DNA from: Anaerolineae bacterium
GTDB taxonomy: Bacteria; Chloroflexota; Anaerolineae; Aggregatilineales; UBA3940
Direction: 5' to 3'
DNA: 58,594 bases
Assembly: GCA_016928235.1 (NCBI GenBank)
Contig: JAFGLD010000266.1
Coordinates: 1 to 58,594, forward strand
Below the pieces are notes generated by a model, which was not told where the DNA came from, searched no databases, and was given only the letters and a program-made list of their open reading frames with translations. Position numbers and translations under genes: made by a program. This document shows, piece after piece, positions 35,022 to 44,423 of the stretch. The first letter of the stretch is position 1. Every line of letters starts with the position of its first letter.

Positions 35022-35519
35022 ATGCCCCGGCCTACGAACAAGCCGCAATTATTGGAAGAAAGCCAGAAGGAGTTTGAAGCTCTGGAAAAATTTCTATTGC
35101 CTCTAACGCCCGATCAGTTCATCCAACCTGGCACATTGGGAGAATGGTCGGTCAAAGATGTGTTGGCCCACCTGTACGAGTGGCAGCAGATGTTCTTCCG
35201 CTGGTACGAAGCCGGGCTGCGCGGCGAGACCCCCGCTGTTCCCGCCGAAGGGTACAAGTGGAATCAACTCCCGGCGCTTAACCAGGCCATCTACGAGCGA
35301 TACCGCGATCATGCGCTGGACGATGTCCTGAACAGCCTGCGAGCTTCACATCAGAAGACAGTTGCCCTGATCGATGTGCTATCTGAGAACGATCTGTTCG
35401 CGTCGGGACTGTACCCCTGGATGAAACAGAACTACCTGGCTGCCTACCTGACGGCCAACACCGGCAGCCACTATCGATGGGCGCGCACCGAGATGCGCAA
35501 GGGGTTACGTAAGAAGTAA
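35022..35519 (+). CDS. ClbS/DfsB-family protein (colibactin self-protection-like)
   Basis: A 165-residue four-helix protein. It follows the ClbS pattern along its length: MPRPTNKPQLLEESQKEFE, then AEGYKWNQLPALNQAIYERY, and LYPWMKQNYLAAYLTANTGS near the end. ClbS protects E. coli from its own colibactin by hydrolysing the cyclopropane warhead. DinB-like thiol enzymes share the bundle, but the YKWNQL segment and C-terminal TASP-like TANTGS favour ClbS/DfsB. AAAGGAGAAAT precedes the ATG. I infer a detoxification role, with the actual substrate unknown. Confidence 0.88.
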   Translation: MPRPTNKPQLLEESQKEFEALEKFLLPLTPDQFIQPGTLGEWSVKDVLAHLYEWQQMFFRWYEAGLRGETPAVPAEGYKWNQLPALNQAIYERYRDHALDDVLNSLRASHQKTVALIDVLSENDLFASGLYPWMKQNYLAAYLTANTGSHYRWARTEMRKGLRKK

Positions 35520-35762
35520 GCGAGCAGGAATGTCATTCGTGGCTTGTGTCCTTTGACCGATGATTGATATGGGTGTATGCCGGGAGACATCCTGATCGCT
35601 CACCTCCGGGGCATCATTGACCCATCCCATCAGTTCGCGCATCGCGAAGAAGCTCAGGCCAGGCGAACCATCGGCCGTTAAAGCGATGGCACAGTTTGTC
35701 ATCGCCTGGCCTCTGTTTGATCACAGCCAAGAGGCATCGTGACTATCCCTCTACACCGAACG

Positions 35763-36596
35763 CTAATCCAAAAACTCAACAACATCGCCATCAACCCATC
35801 TGACTTTCACGACCTGCTGCGCATCTATACTTTCATCCAGTAGTTGCTGGGCGATCTCATGGAAGATCGACGCATCGCCGCTGGTAAAATAGGTCACGCT
35901 ACCGGTAGATCTCGACCTGTTGGGATATTGGGAAACCACACGCTTCGTCTGCTGGGCAACCGCCGGGCCGGGGTCGACGATCTCAACCTGTTCTCCGATT
36001 ACGGCGCGGATGATAGGGGTCAGAAAGGGGAAATGGGTGCATCCCAGCACCAGCTCGTCGATCTCGGCCTCGATCAGCGGGGTGAGATAGCTTTGGACTG
36101 CCTGATGCACCTCTTCCCCGTCGAGACGACCGGCTTCGACCAACGTGACAAACTCCGGACAGACTTGCGTAACAACCTCAATATCATTCGCAAAGCGATC
36201 GACTGCGCTGGCAAACAGTTCCCCCTGGTAGGTTGCTTTGGTCGTGATGACGCCAATGACGCCTTTGCGGGTGCGTTCGGCAGCCGGCTTGATGGCAGGT
36301 TCCATGCCAATAAAGGGGGTTTGGGGGAAGGTCCGGCGAGCATCGTGAAGCCCGGCAGCCGACGCCGCGTTGCAGGCTAACACAATTACTCTGGCATCAT
36401 GCAACAGAAAAAACCGCGCAATGCCACGCACAAAACTTTGGATCTCTGTCAACGGACGGGGACCATAAGGGACATGCCCCTGATCGGCAAAGTAGAGGAA
36501 GTTCTCTTCAGGAAGCTGCCGGCGTATCTCTCGCAGAATCGATAACCCACCTACGCCTGAGTCAAGCACGGCTATGGGGTGAAAATCACCTGGCAT
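35763..36596 (-). CDS. murI: Glutamate racemase
   Basis: A 277-residue enzyme interconverting L- and D-glutamate for peptidoglycan. Signatures are IAVLDSGVGGLSILREI, VLACNAASAAGL (first catalytic Cys) and ELVLGCTHFPFLTPII (second catalytic Cys and His). The length is standard. It is monocistronic as seen here, on the minus strand, with 243 bases separating it from the ClbS-like gene. Its presence implies peptidoglycan synthesis. Confidence 0.95.
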   Translation of the reverse strand: MPGDFHPIAVLDSGVGGLSILREIRRQLPEENFLYFADQGHVPYGPRPLTEIQSFVRGIARFFLLHDARVIVLACNAASAAGLHDARRTFPQTPFIGMEPAIKPAAERTRKGVIGVITTKATYQGELFASAVDRFANDIEVVTQVCPEFVTLVEAGRLDGEEVHQAVQSYLTPLIEAEIDELVLGCTHFPFLTPIIRAVIGEQVEIVDPGPAVAQQTKRVVSQYPNRSRSTGSVTYFTSGDASIFHEIAQQLLDESIDAQQVVKVRWVDGDVVEFLD

Positions 36597-36974
36597 GAGG
36601 CACCCCTAACCGCAACGAAGTGTTACAAGTTGCGGGTTGCAGGCCATTAGTGATATGCCGCCTGGCAGCATCGAGCAGCATTTCAGATCGTCACCGGATA
36701 CCGCGGCGAAACGACGTTCCGGATAGACTACATCTTCGATGAGTCATGAGCACAGCATCTCGACACCGATCTGGATGAGGATAAGAATTGGCGCACCACC
36801 AACAGCTGCCATGGCGCGCAGATCAAACAAGATCGGTTAAGGCAGAGATAACGCGCCCGAACATCCGGCTACTGCATTTCTCCGCGGGATGCTTTAGGAA
36901 TGAGAATTGATTAACTTGCCCATCCATAGTTATTCTTGCAGGCTCGACCAGGAAGGCTATTTAATCGTTATTCC
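36597..36974. other. Intergenic region without a recognised gene
   Basis: 378 bases between murI and rplS. A short plus-strand frame (VTGYRGETTFRIDYIFDES) around 36690-36750 could be a remnant, but too little is left to identify. I see no promoter or terminator that I would defend. Confidence 0.4.
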
Positions 36975-37319
36975 TTAGCGCTTTTCCTTGAGGGTCGCCT
37001 TACGCCCTGTGAGACCACGCAGGAAATACAGCCTGGCCCGGCGTACTTGTGAGTGGCGCAAAACCTCGACGCGCTCGACGCGCGGCGAACGCAGCAGGAA
37101 GGTACGCTCGACACCTATCCCATGTGAAGCAATACGCCGAACGGTAAAGCAAGCATTGTTGCCTCCTCGACGGATGCGGATAATGGTGCCGGGGAATATC
37201 TGCACACGCTCGTTCTCGCCTTCAACAATACGAACATGCACCTTGACATTATCGCCTGGCTGCAATTTGGGAATATTGGGGTTGTCGTTCGCTTCGAACG
37301 AATTCATCAAATCGGTCAT
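36975..37319 (-). CDS. rplS: 50S ribosomal protein L19
   Basis: A 114-residue L19 at the 30S-50S interface. Signatures are [40 protein letters not shown] and the closing [18 protein letters not shown] promoter candidate lies about 150 bases upstream (37473-37501), giving a leader long enough for structure-based control. The ATG at 37319 lacks a strong ribosome binding site. The usual rpsP-rimM-trmD neighbours are absent. Confidence 0.96.
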   Translation of the reverse strand: MTDLMNSFEANDNPNIPKLQPGDNVKVHVRIVEGENERVQIFPGTIIRIRRGGNNACFTVRRIASHGIGVERTFLLRSPRVERVEVLRHSQVRRARLYFLRGLTGRKATLKEKR

Positions 37320-37472
37320 TATTCATCGCGGCAAAGAACTACCTCAGCATTTCGGTCTGGGTGAGGAATGCCGCATCCTCCTTTAGTTGTTTACAATTGA
37401 TAATTCACAGTTTACAGCTATTGGCTTTTCTGTGGAATGCCATCCGAGGAAATCAATCCGGGATGGTCGATG

Positions 37473-37501
37473 ATTATACCTACGCGCCTGCAGGACTCCA
37501 A
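37473..37501 (-). promoter_or_regulatory. Promoter candidate for rplS (TTGGAG-17-TATAAT)
   Basis: On the minus strand TTGGAG (37496-37501) and a perfect TATAAT (37473-37478) are spaced by 17 bases and point towards rplS. Confidence 0.6.
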
Positions 37502-37578
37502 ATAGGGGGTGTATTCAGATATTCGAGGCAAAAAGGTCCCAGTCGCTGAGGAGAGGGGGGCTTATAGAAGTATCTTTT

Positions 37579-37615
37579 ACTCGATGATCAAGCTTTTAAC
37601 ATTGACAGGTGATCA
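37579..37615. repeat. 37-bp dispersed repeat, copy 1
   Basis: ACTCGATGATCAAG...TTTTAACATTG...AGGTGATCA recurs at 58509-58545 with three mismatches in 37 bases. Both lie in intergenic DNA in the same orientation. Confidence 0.75.
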
Positions 37616-37673
37616 ATTCTCAGTCTAAAAGGCAAAAGGCGAAGGTTATCGCAGAGGCCATTTCCGATTTGTA

Positions 37674-37693
37674 GGTCGGATTTCAATCCGACC
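37674..37693. repeat. GGTCGGAT hairpin repeat
   Basis: GGTCGGAT-TTCA-ATCCGACC is a perfect hairpin preceded by GTA. Sequences of the type GTAGGTCGGATT...AATCCGACC are dispersed in many bacterial genomes. Confidence 0.7.
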
Positions 37694-38151
37694 GCTGCCA
37701 CGCTAACAGATCGGCTCACACAAAATTGGGGAGAAACTGTCTCTCTTGCAATGTTTTTTTGCATAAAAAGCATTGGGTGATTATGAGATAATTTTGGGAT
37801 GATCTTAGGATGGATAGAGGAACCCTGTGCGACGATTATAGGACAACATCAACAGGTAAATCCCATGACAAGTACTCCCTATTATCGCATTGGGTTTCCT
37901 CGCTTTGTGGAGAAAATACTTATGGAGTGCGAATGGGGTAATCATAAGCGTCAACTTAAGAGAAATGGTTAGCGTTCAGGGATCAGGTGAAATTCAAAGG
38001 CATGAAGTATTGCCTCATTACTCAGTCTTTCTGCTGCAGCATCTGAAGAAACCTGTGGTTTGATTGGCCGAGTCATAGAAAACTGATCACCTGAATGATG
38101 CAGACCGAAAACGTGCTCATCGCGTTAAAGAATGAGAGCGATGTTGCGTAG

Positions 38152-38222
38152 GTTGGGTGGTGGCGCAAGCGCGAAATTGCTTAGAAGGCAAGTCCATGCC
38201 CGGCAAAAAACCACCACCCAAC
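38152..38222. repeat. Inverted repeat GTTGGGTGGTGG...CCACCACCCAAC
   Basis: Perfect 12-base arms at 38152-38163 and 38211-38222 enclose 47 bases that begin with CGCAAGCGCG. The pattern recalls the widely dispersed TAGGTTGGGT...ACCCAAC repeats. No gene is encoded. Confidence 0.75.
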
Positions 38223-38260
38223 GGCTATCATGTCGACCACGCTTCTCGCGTGGTACCATA

Positions 38261-38287
38261 GGGAAAAGGAAGGTTAGTGAAACCTTC
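38261..38287 (-). terminator. Intrinsic terminator of lexA
   Basis: On the minus strand GAAGGTT-TCACT-AACCTTC is followed by CTTTTCCC, 20 bases after the lexA stop. On the plus strand the same hairpin is followed by CATTTTT, so it could work both ways. Confidence 0.55.
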
Positions 38288-38307
38288 TCATTTTTCACAA
38301 CAAGCAA

Positions 38308-38943
38308 TTATGTTTGGCGGACGACAGCTACCACACGACCCTGCACCTGGATCACCGATGGATCATCGATATAGATGGGCTGCATGGTAGGGTTAGCAGG
38401 TTGCAAGCGAACAAGGGGGCCTTCCATGTAAATGCGTTTGAGGGTCGTCTCTTCCCGGTCAGTCAGCCAGACGGCCACCAGATCGCCATTTTGCACATTG
38501 GGATGCGGGCGCATGATGACGATATCGCCATCGCCAATCATGGCATCAACCATCGAGTCTCCCTTCACCTGAAGCGCGAATAAATCATCTCCAACACCGA
38601 CGATGTCGCGCGTCAGCTCAATGCCCTTATCTTCACCCAGGACAGCCGGATCGCTGGGCATCGGCACTGGCTCACTGGCTACGATCCTCCCCACAAGGGG
38701 AATACGAACCAGGTTACCTGGAAGAGCATCGGCCAGGCGCAGACCCCGTGAAACCTCGCGATCCCGCGAGAGGTGCCCATCACGCTCCAACTTGTTCAGA
38801 TTGTAATTGACGACAGAGGTCGAGGTAATACCACAGGCCTTGCCGATCTCGCGGATGGTAGGAGGATAGCCATTTTCCTCTAAGAAACCGGTGATAAATT
38901 CCAGTATGGCTTGCTGGCGTCCAGATAGTCGATCTTTAGGCAT
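38308..38943 (-). CDS. lexA: LexA repressor
   Basis: A 211-residue SOS repressor/protease. The helix-turn-helix is PPTIREIGKACGITSTSVVN and the catalytic pair is the Ser in VKGDSMVDAMI and the Lys in ETTLKRIYM. The self-cleavage region reads LVGRIVASEP, where most LexA proteins have ...A-A/G-E-P with cleavage between Ala and Gly; here the bond would be Ala-Ser. A perfect GAAC-N4-GTTC box lies in its promoter, showing autoregulation. The leader is about 260 bases long. Confidence 0.95.
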   Translation of the reverse strand: MPKDRLSGRQQAILEFITGFLEENGYPPTIREIGKACGITSTSVVNYNLNKLERDGHLSRDREVSRGLRLADALPGNLVRIPLVGRIVASEPVPMPSDPAVLGEDKGIELTRDIVGVGDDLFALQVKGDSMVDAMIGDGDIVIMRPHPNVQNGDLVAVWLTDREETTLKRIYMEGPLVRLQPANPTMQPIYIDDPSVIQVQGRVVAVVRQT

Positions 38944-39205
38944 ATAATGCCTCCTCTAAAAATAGCAGCGAGCAACAGTTTTCGAGCAATGTGTTCAAAT
39001 CTCTGACACAGAGCGTTTTTTGCTCCATAGCAAGCGTTTGAACCACGATCACTCCCTCACGCAAAACAGCCATGAGACAGACAAAAAACAAGAGAGATTG
39101 TTGATTTTTCCCTCCTCTGGCGAGAGTTGAATCATGAGCGACTTCTTGACAAACCCAACATTTCCCTCAGGTAACGTCTTAGCTCAAGGGTTCGTGCACA
39201 AACAG

Positions 39206-39235
39206 ATTGTATCATGAACGCGCGTTCTAAGTCAA
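39206..39235 (-). promoter_or_regulatory. lexA promoter with SOS box between -35 and -10
   Basis: On the minus strand TTGACT (39230-39235) and TACAAT (39206-39211) are 18 bases apart. The spacer contains GAACGCGCGTTC (39216-39227), a perfect Gram-positive-type LexA box. LexA bound there would block RNA polymerase. Confidence 0.8.
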
Positions 39236-39280
39236 GCGCGATGATGCCAGTGATTAATGGTATTTACCCCCCTGCTGGAG

Positions 39281-39286
39281 TATAAT
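39281..39286 (+). promoter_or_regulatory. -10 box of the gyrA promoter
   Basis: A perfect TATAAT 38 bases before the gyrA ATG; no good -35 is visible at the proper spacing, so an activator or different sigma contacts may be involved. Confidence 0.5.
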
Positions 39287-39323
39287 CGGCGCCAGCTACG
39301 GTACCCTTTGGAGATACTAAAAC

Positions 39324-41912
39324 ATGGATGTTGGTACAGTTCGGCCAATTGATATCAATGAGGAGATGCGCGACTCCTACCTGAACTATGCAATGAGCGT
39401 CATTGTCGCGCGTGCGCTCCCGGATGCCAGGGACGGTCTCAAGCCGGTCCATCGACGCATCTTGTATGCCATGCACGATATGGGTCTGCGCTCAAATAGT
39501 GCCTACAAAAAGAGCGCGCGTATCGTTGGAGAAGTGCTGGGCAAATATCACCCTCACGGCGACTCGGCTGTCTACGAAGCTATGGCCCGCATGGCCCAGT
39601 CTTTCTCGATGCGATATCCATTGGTGGATGGTCAGGGTAACTTTGGTTCCATCGATGGTGATAGCCCGGCAGCGATGCGTTATACAGAGGCCCGGCTCGC
39701 TTCCGTCGCTGAATCTCTGTTGGAAGACATCGATAAAAACACAGTTGACTTTGTCGATAATTTCGATGCTACGCTTCAGGAACCGGAGGTTTTACCCTCC
39801 AAGCTGCCGAACCTGCTGTTGAACGGCACTTCCGGTATCGCGGTTGGTATGGCCACTAACATTCCCCCGCACAACCTGGCAGAGATCGCTCAGGCCGTCG
39901 ACTTCCTGATTGAGCGCATGACAGCCCCTGAAGGCGAGACCATCGACGAAGAATTGACTGACGTGATGGTCGAGGATCTCTTGAAGTTTGTGAAGGGGCC
40001 TGACTTCCCGACCGGCGGCACGATCATCGGCATGGAAGGCATCGTCAATGCTTATGCAACGGGGCGAGGCCGGGTCGTGATGCGCGCCGCCATGCATGTC
40101 GAGATGAAGGACAACGATCGCCAGCGCATCGTTGTGACCGAAATCCCCTACCAGATTAACAAAACAACGATTATCGAGCGCATTGCCTCGCTGGCTCGCG
40201 AGGGCCAGCTTGACATGGTCTCCGATTTGCGCGACGAGTCGGATCGGCATGGCATGTCGATCGTCATCGAGCTTAAACGCGCGGCACAGCCCAAAAAGGT
40301 GCTCAATCAGCTATACAAACACACACCGCTCCAAAGTACTTTTGGCGTCCAGATGCTGGCTCTCGTCAAAGGCGAGCCACGGCTCCTGTCACTGAAAGCA
40401 GCCTTACGGCACTACATCAACCACCGGCGCGAGGTTATTGAGCGCCGGACGCTGTTTGACCTCGAACGTGCTCGTAGGCGGGCGCACATCCTGGAGGGTC
40501 TGCTGATTGCCATCGCCAACCTGGATGCCGTCATCCGGACCATCCGGCAGAGCACTGATGCCGATGAGGCCCGCGCGCGTCTGATAACAACCTATGAGCT
40601 TTCAGAGGAACAGGCACAGGCTATCCTGGATATGCAATTGCGCCGGTTGGCATCACTCGAGCGGCAGAAACTCGAAGAAGAATACCAGTCTCTGTTGGAG
40701 CTAATTGCCAGCCTGGAAGATCTGTTGGCTCACCCTAAGAAAATCCTTTACCAGATTCGCGACGATCTCAACAAGTTGGTGGTATCTTACGGCGATCAGC
40801 GGCGCACCCAGATCATTCCAGAAGAAGATGAGCCCTTTAACGAGGCTGATCTGGTTCCGGATGAGGATGTGCTGATCGTCATTACACGCCAGGGTTACAT
40901 CAAACGGATGTCCGCGGATGAATATCGAGCCCAGCACCGTGGCGGCAAAGGATTGACCGGCATCACGACCCGCGAGAGTGACGATGTCGAGATGCTCTTT
41001 GCTGCCGGATCGCTGGACAGTATTCTGTTCTTCTCTGACTGGGGCAAGGTCTACCAGGAAAAGGCCTATCAGATACCCGATCTGGGTCGTACGGCCAAGG
41101 GATATCCTCTCCAGAGCATCCTGGCCCTGGAGACCGGCGAGCACATTACTGTTGCAGTTCCTGTGCCAAACTTCGATGAAGTTGAATACTGCACCATGGT
41201 GACACGATATGGGCGCATCAAGCGCGTCCCGGTTGCCGCCTTTGCATCAGTCCGTCCTAGCGGGCTGATTGCCATCTCGCTCGACGAAGGCGACACGCTC
41301 CAGTGGGTCAAGCTGACGACCGGCGCACAAGAGCTTATTCTGGTAACCGCCAAAGGGCAGTCGATCCGCTTTTCGGAGAACGAGGTGCGTTCGATGGGAC
41401 GAACAGCAGCCGGTGTTAATGCCATCAAGCTGCAAGGCGACGATGTGATAGTTGGCATGGACGTCATCACCGATCCCGATGCGACGTTATTGGTTGTTGC
41501 CGAGCGAGGCTATGGTAAACGAACGCCTGTCTCGGAATACCGGCTGCAGTCCCGATATGGGTTAGGTATCCGGACTATGTCGCAGCAAGATGTGACTGGT
41601 GCTATCATCGGTGCCCGCGTCGTCAAGCCCGGCGATCACCTGACTTTGATCACTCTCAATGGGATGGCCCTCCGTACTCCTGTTGACAACATCAGCCAGA
41701 TGGGGCGCAGCACACGCGGTGTCCAATTGATGAAGCTGGCTCCCGGTGACCTGTTGGTCTCTACCGCGCTGCTCGATGAAGATCGCCGGCTGGAACGAGA
41801 ACGAGCATTACTAGCTGAAAGTGAAGCCTTACACGCCAAAGCATTAGAAGCCCATCAGGCTTCATCAGATCCGGCTGAGGATGATGCATCTGGTGTGGAG
41901 CCCAATCAATGA
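39324..41912 (+). CDS. gyrA: DNA gyrase subunit A
   Basis: An 862-residue type II topoisomerase subunit that cuts and rejoins DNA to introduce negative supercoils. The N-terminal core shows [20 protein letters not shown] and the catalytic Tyr in [10 protein letters not shown]. The C-terminal pinwheel contains the GyrA-box-like [10 protein letters not shown], which argues for GyrA rather than ParC. Start at ATG 39324 behind TTTGGAGA. The gene ends in an acidic tail and overlaps the following sensor kinase by four bases (ATGA). gyrB lies about 5.5 kb downstream on the other strand. Confidence 0.97.
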   Translation: MDVGTVRPIDINEEMRDSYLNYAMSVIVARALPDARDGLKPVHRRILYAMHDMGLRSNSAYKKSARIVGEVLGKYHPHGDSAVYEAMARMAQSFSMRYPLVDGQGNFGSIDGDSPAAMRYTEARLASVAESLLEDIDKNTVDFVDNFDATLQEPEVLPSKLPNLLLNGTSGIAVGMATNIPPHNLAEIAQAVDFLIERMTAPEGETIDEELTDVMVEDLLKFVKGPDFPTGGTIIGMEGIVNAYATGRGRVVMRAAMHVEMKDNDRQRIVVTEIPYQINKTTIIERIASLAREGQLDMVSDLRDESDRHGMSIVIELKRAAQPKKVLNQLYKHTPLQSTFGVQMLALVKGEPRLLSLKAALRHYINHRREVIERRTLFDLERARRRAHILEGLLIAIANLDAVIRTIRQSTDADEARARLITTYELSEEQAQAILDMQLRRLASLERQKLEEEYQSLLELIASLEDLLAHPKKILYQIRDDLNKLVVSYGDQRRTQIIPEEDEPFNEADLVPDEDVLIVITRQGYIKRMSADEYRAQHRGGKGLTGITTRESDDVEMLFAAGSLDSILFFSDWGKVYQEKAYQIPDLGRTAKGYPLQSILALETGEHITVAVPVPNFDEVEYCTMVTRYGRIKRVPVAAFASVRPSGLIAISLDEGDTLQWVKLTTGAQELILVTAKGQSIRFSENEVRSMGRTAAGVNAIKLQGDDVIVGMDVITDPDATLLVVAERGYGKRTPVSEYRLQSRYGLGIRTMSQQDVTGAIIGARVVKPGDHLTLITLNGMALRTPVDNISQMGRSTRGVQLMKLAPGDLLVSTALLDEDRRLERERALLAESEALHAKALEAHQASSDPAEDDASGVEPNQ

Positions 41913-44215
41913 TCCTGTCATTGGCTATCGCAACCTTTTATCTGGGGTTGCTTGTTTTTGCCTTTCAGCACAGCTTCCGGCGTACCACTCCCGGCAGGCG
42001 TCTGATCGTTTTTTGTAGTTACTCAGCTGCTCTTATGGGGCTTCACGCACTGATATTAGGTGAGCGCATCCCCTCCTCTGCGTTATCGAGCCAGGCGCTT
42101 GTGGTTGGCGGCATGTCTGTTGGTGCTGCCTTCATCACTTCTCTGACATTGGCCTATCTGGGATACCAGAAAATCAAGGCCTGGCGGGCCGTGCCAATAG
42201 CCTTATGGATCATCGCTGTGGTGGTGGCTGAGATGTTTCAGATAGAGCCGTGGCTGATCTCGCGATACCAGTTATCTATCATGTCAGGCTTACAGATGAC
42301 CCTGGGCCGCGAGATCATGGTGTTGGGGTGGCTGGCAATTTCGGCGGCACTTGTAGGCATCGCTATATATGCCTATTTGAAGGAGCCGCTGCCGCTTTAC
42401 GCCAATCGTATTCTATATTGGATTTTTGTGCTGCCGACACTTTTGGTCGGCGAGATACTCTCAAGCTGGCTTCACTCGCCCTGGCATTATGTCGGCTATG
42501 GTATCAAGCTCATCGGAACACTCGGCGCTGTCTATGGCATCCTGGCTTACCGGGTATTCAACCTTCGAGAAGTTGTCCGATGGCTGTTCCGGCGATTGAT
42601 CCTGGCCTTAGCGACAGGGCTGCTGGCTTTGTCAGGCATTCTGATTGTCATCTACTTTCCGTCACCGATACCCGAACCCTACGAGCGCGTGCTTCTGGCG
42701 ATCGGCGTGTCAGCTTTGCTCGCCATAATCTATCAACCGGTTTACGAGCAACTTGCCCGGCTTACCCGGCATATTGTCATGGGAAACGCTATCGATCCAG
42801 CTGAGAGCGTCCGGCTCTATGCGCAGAAGATCAGCGGCGTCATCGACCTGCAAGAGCTTTCCGAGGCAGCCATCCGGACGCTCAATTACCTGATGTCTAC
42901 TCGGCACGGCTACCTGATTGTGGCCACTCCGTCACGCAATAAAATCGCGCTTGAGGTGATCAGCGAGAACCGCATTGGTGAGACCAGGATGACCCACCTG
43001 GCGCCGTCAAGCCCGATCTATGAGCGGCTCAAGACGTCATCATACCCCCTGCTGCAATACGATATCGACTACCATCGCGATTTCCTGGCCGCGCCCGAAT
43101 CGGAGCGGCGATACTTCGACAGTCTGGAAGTGGACATCTATGCCCCAATCGTGAGTGATGGCAGGCTGGTCGGCTTGTTGGCCCTGGGACCAAAAGCCAA
43201 CGATGACCCCTTCCGGCCCCAAGAGATGGAGCTTCTGGCAGCCATCGCCCACCAGACTGTTGTGGCGCTTGAGAATGCGCGATTGGTCAACGACCTTCGC
43301 GGTCTGAATGAGAAAGTCAATGCGCTCAATGAGGAGATGCGTGCTACCAATCAGCGCATCGAGCGTCTGGATTCGGTCAAGACGGACTTTATCACCATTG
43401 CCTCGCATGAGCTGCGTACGCCACTGACGCAAATTCAGGGCTATGCCGATTTGATGTACGAGATGTTCCAGCATGGCAGTCTGACGCATGACGAGTTGGA
43501 AGATATGATTAACCGGTTGACGATGGCCTGCGGACGCATGACCGAAGTCGTCACTGCCATGTTGGATGTCGCCCAGATCGACATCGACGTGATGGATCTC
43601 GACTTCGAGGAAGTCAGTCTGGTTGGCATCCTCAAACAAGCCGTCGAGCCTTACAGCGAGGCCATCCAAGCGCGAAAGCTGAACCTGGTATCGCAAGGTC
43701 TGCGAAAGCTTCCGCCCATCTACGGTGATGGAAAGCGCCTGGTCCAGGCCTTCGAGAACCTGATCACCAATGCCATCAAATACACACCCGATGGCGGCAA
43801 GATCACCATCACAGGACATGTACTGGGGTTCGATACGATGGGTGCTCCACAGAGTATCCAGATCATCATCACCGATACTGGGATCGGCATCGACGAGGCC
43901 AACCAACAACTTATCTTCGATAAATTCTTCCGGGTCGATCCGGTAGAGCTTCACTCGACGGGCGCGACGAAGTTCAGAGGGGGGGGGGCGGGACTTGGCT
44001 TATCCATCGTCAAGGGAATCATCGAAGGACATGGGGGGCGCGCCTGGGCAGAGAGCCGAGGCCACGATGAAGAAAGACTTCCCGGCAGCCACTTCCACGT
44101 CGTCCTGCCCATCCGTCCCCCGGCGATGGATCTACCGGAAGACCTGTTCAAGCTTCAAAATATCGAACCTGGCGTCGAGGGCATATTTGGTTCCAGGCCG
44201 TTCAGTGCCGAGTAA
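41909..44215 (+). CDS. Membrane sensor histidine kinase with GAF domain, overlapping gyrA
   Basis: A 768-residue kinase. The first about 280 residues are hydrophobic, with about eight membrane segments resembling a 7TM-type histidine-kinase sensor. A GAF domain follows (residues about 300-460, with [20 protein letters not shown]), then a coiled linker, HisKA ([19 protein letters not shown], His near 495) and HATPase_c ([41 protein letters not shown]). It starts inside the gyrA stop codon. No response regulator is adjacent. A run of ten G (43979-43988) in the ATP lid could slip during replication. Confidence 0.9.
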   Translation: MILSLAIATFYLGLLVFAFQHSFRRTTPGRRLIVFCSYSAALMGLHALILGERIPSSALSSQALVVGGMSVGAAFITSLTLAYLGYQKIKAWRAVPIALWIIAVVVAEMFQIEPWLISRYQLSIMSGLQMTLGREIMVLGWLAISAALVGIAIYAYLKEPLPLYANRILYWIFVLPTLLVGEILSSWLHSPWHYVGYGIKLIGTLGAVYGILAYRVFNLREVVRWLFRRLILALATGLLALSGILIVIYFPSPIPEPYERVLLAIGVSALLAIIYQPVYEQLARLTRHIVMGNAIDPAESVRLYAQKISGVIDLQELSEAAIRTLNYLMSTRHGYLIVATPSRNKIALEVISENRIGETRMTHLAPSSPIYERLKTSSYPLLQYDIDYHRDFLAAPESERRYFDSLEVDIYAPIVSDGRLVGLLALGPKANDDPFRPQEMELLAAIAHQTVVALENARLVNDLRGLNEKVNALNEEMRATNQRIERLDSVKTDFITIASHELRTPLTQIQGYADLMYEMFQHGSLTHDELEDMINRLTMACGRMTEVVTAMLDVAQIDIDVMDLDFEEVSLVGILKQAVEPYSEAIQARKLNLVSQGLRKLPPIYGDGKRLVQAFENLITNAIKYTPDGGKITITGHVLGFDTMGAPQSIQIIITDTGIGIDEANQQLIFDKFFRVDPVELHSTGATKFRGGGAGLGLSIVKGIIEGHGGRAWAESRGHDEERLPGSHFHVVLPIRPPAMDLPEDLFKLQNIEPGVEGIFGSRPFSAE

Positions 44216-44284
44216 GTAACAGCCCGATGAGATGGGCCCAACAACTCACCATTCAATCGATCGGTTTAGCCATCCGGCATGAAC

Positions 44285-44368
44285 TATAGCTTGTCAGATA
44301 ATGCTCTAAACAAAGTCAGTTTCCTTTGTGAGTATAAAGCTGTCCAGAACATTTTCTGAAAAGCTATA
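44285..44368. mobile_element. MITE-like element C, copy 2, in the polA upstream region
   Basis: 84 bases with ends TATAGCTTGTCAGA and TCTGAAAAGCTATA, a close relative of 21257-21339. It ends 55 bases before the polA start codon, so it must contribute to or separate the polA leader. Confidence 0.8.
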
Positions 44369-44423
44369 CATATCGAAAAGTCGACCACTGACCACAGAGC
44401 AGTTACCTGACAAAGGATGGCAG

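Larger units (their letters stand above)
37320..38307. other. Long repeat-rich intergenic region (rplS leader to lexA end)
   Basis: Nearly 1 kb without a gene I can support. It contains the rplS promoter (37473-37501), a 37-bp repeat (37579-37615), a GTCGGAT hairpin (37674-37693), a GTTGGGTGGTGG inverted repeat (38152-38222) and the lexA terminator (38261-38287). A 35-codon plus frame from 37865 is not recognisable. Confidence 0.6.
38944..39323. other. Divergent regulatory region between lexA and gyrA
   Basis: Holds the lexA promoter with its SOS box (39206-39235), a long AT-rich lexA leader (38944-39200) and the gyrA -10 box (39281-39286). No gene. Confidence 0.7.

Noticed and set aside
35505..35702. 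Minus-strand 65-codon frame after murI
   Set aside because: It overlaps the end of the ClbS-like gene and part of the gap; no recognisable family and no convincing start signal.
37865..37972. 35-codon plus-strand frame
   Set aside because: No ribosome binding site, no similarity that I recognise, and it lies in a repeat-rich gap.
43040..43954. Minus-strand open frame of 304 codons
   Set aside because: It covers the HisKA/HATPase part of the sensor kinase on the opposite strand and has no family similarity.
44328..44423. N-terminal extension of polA
   Set aside because: It would translate the end of a MITE-like repeat; the family starts at LVLIDGHALAYR and the ATG at 44424 has a ribosome binding site.
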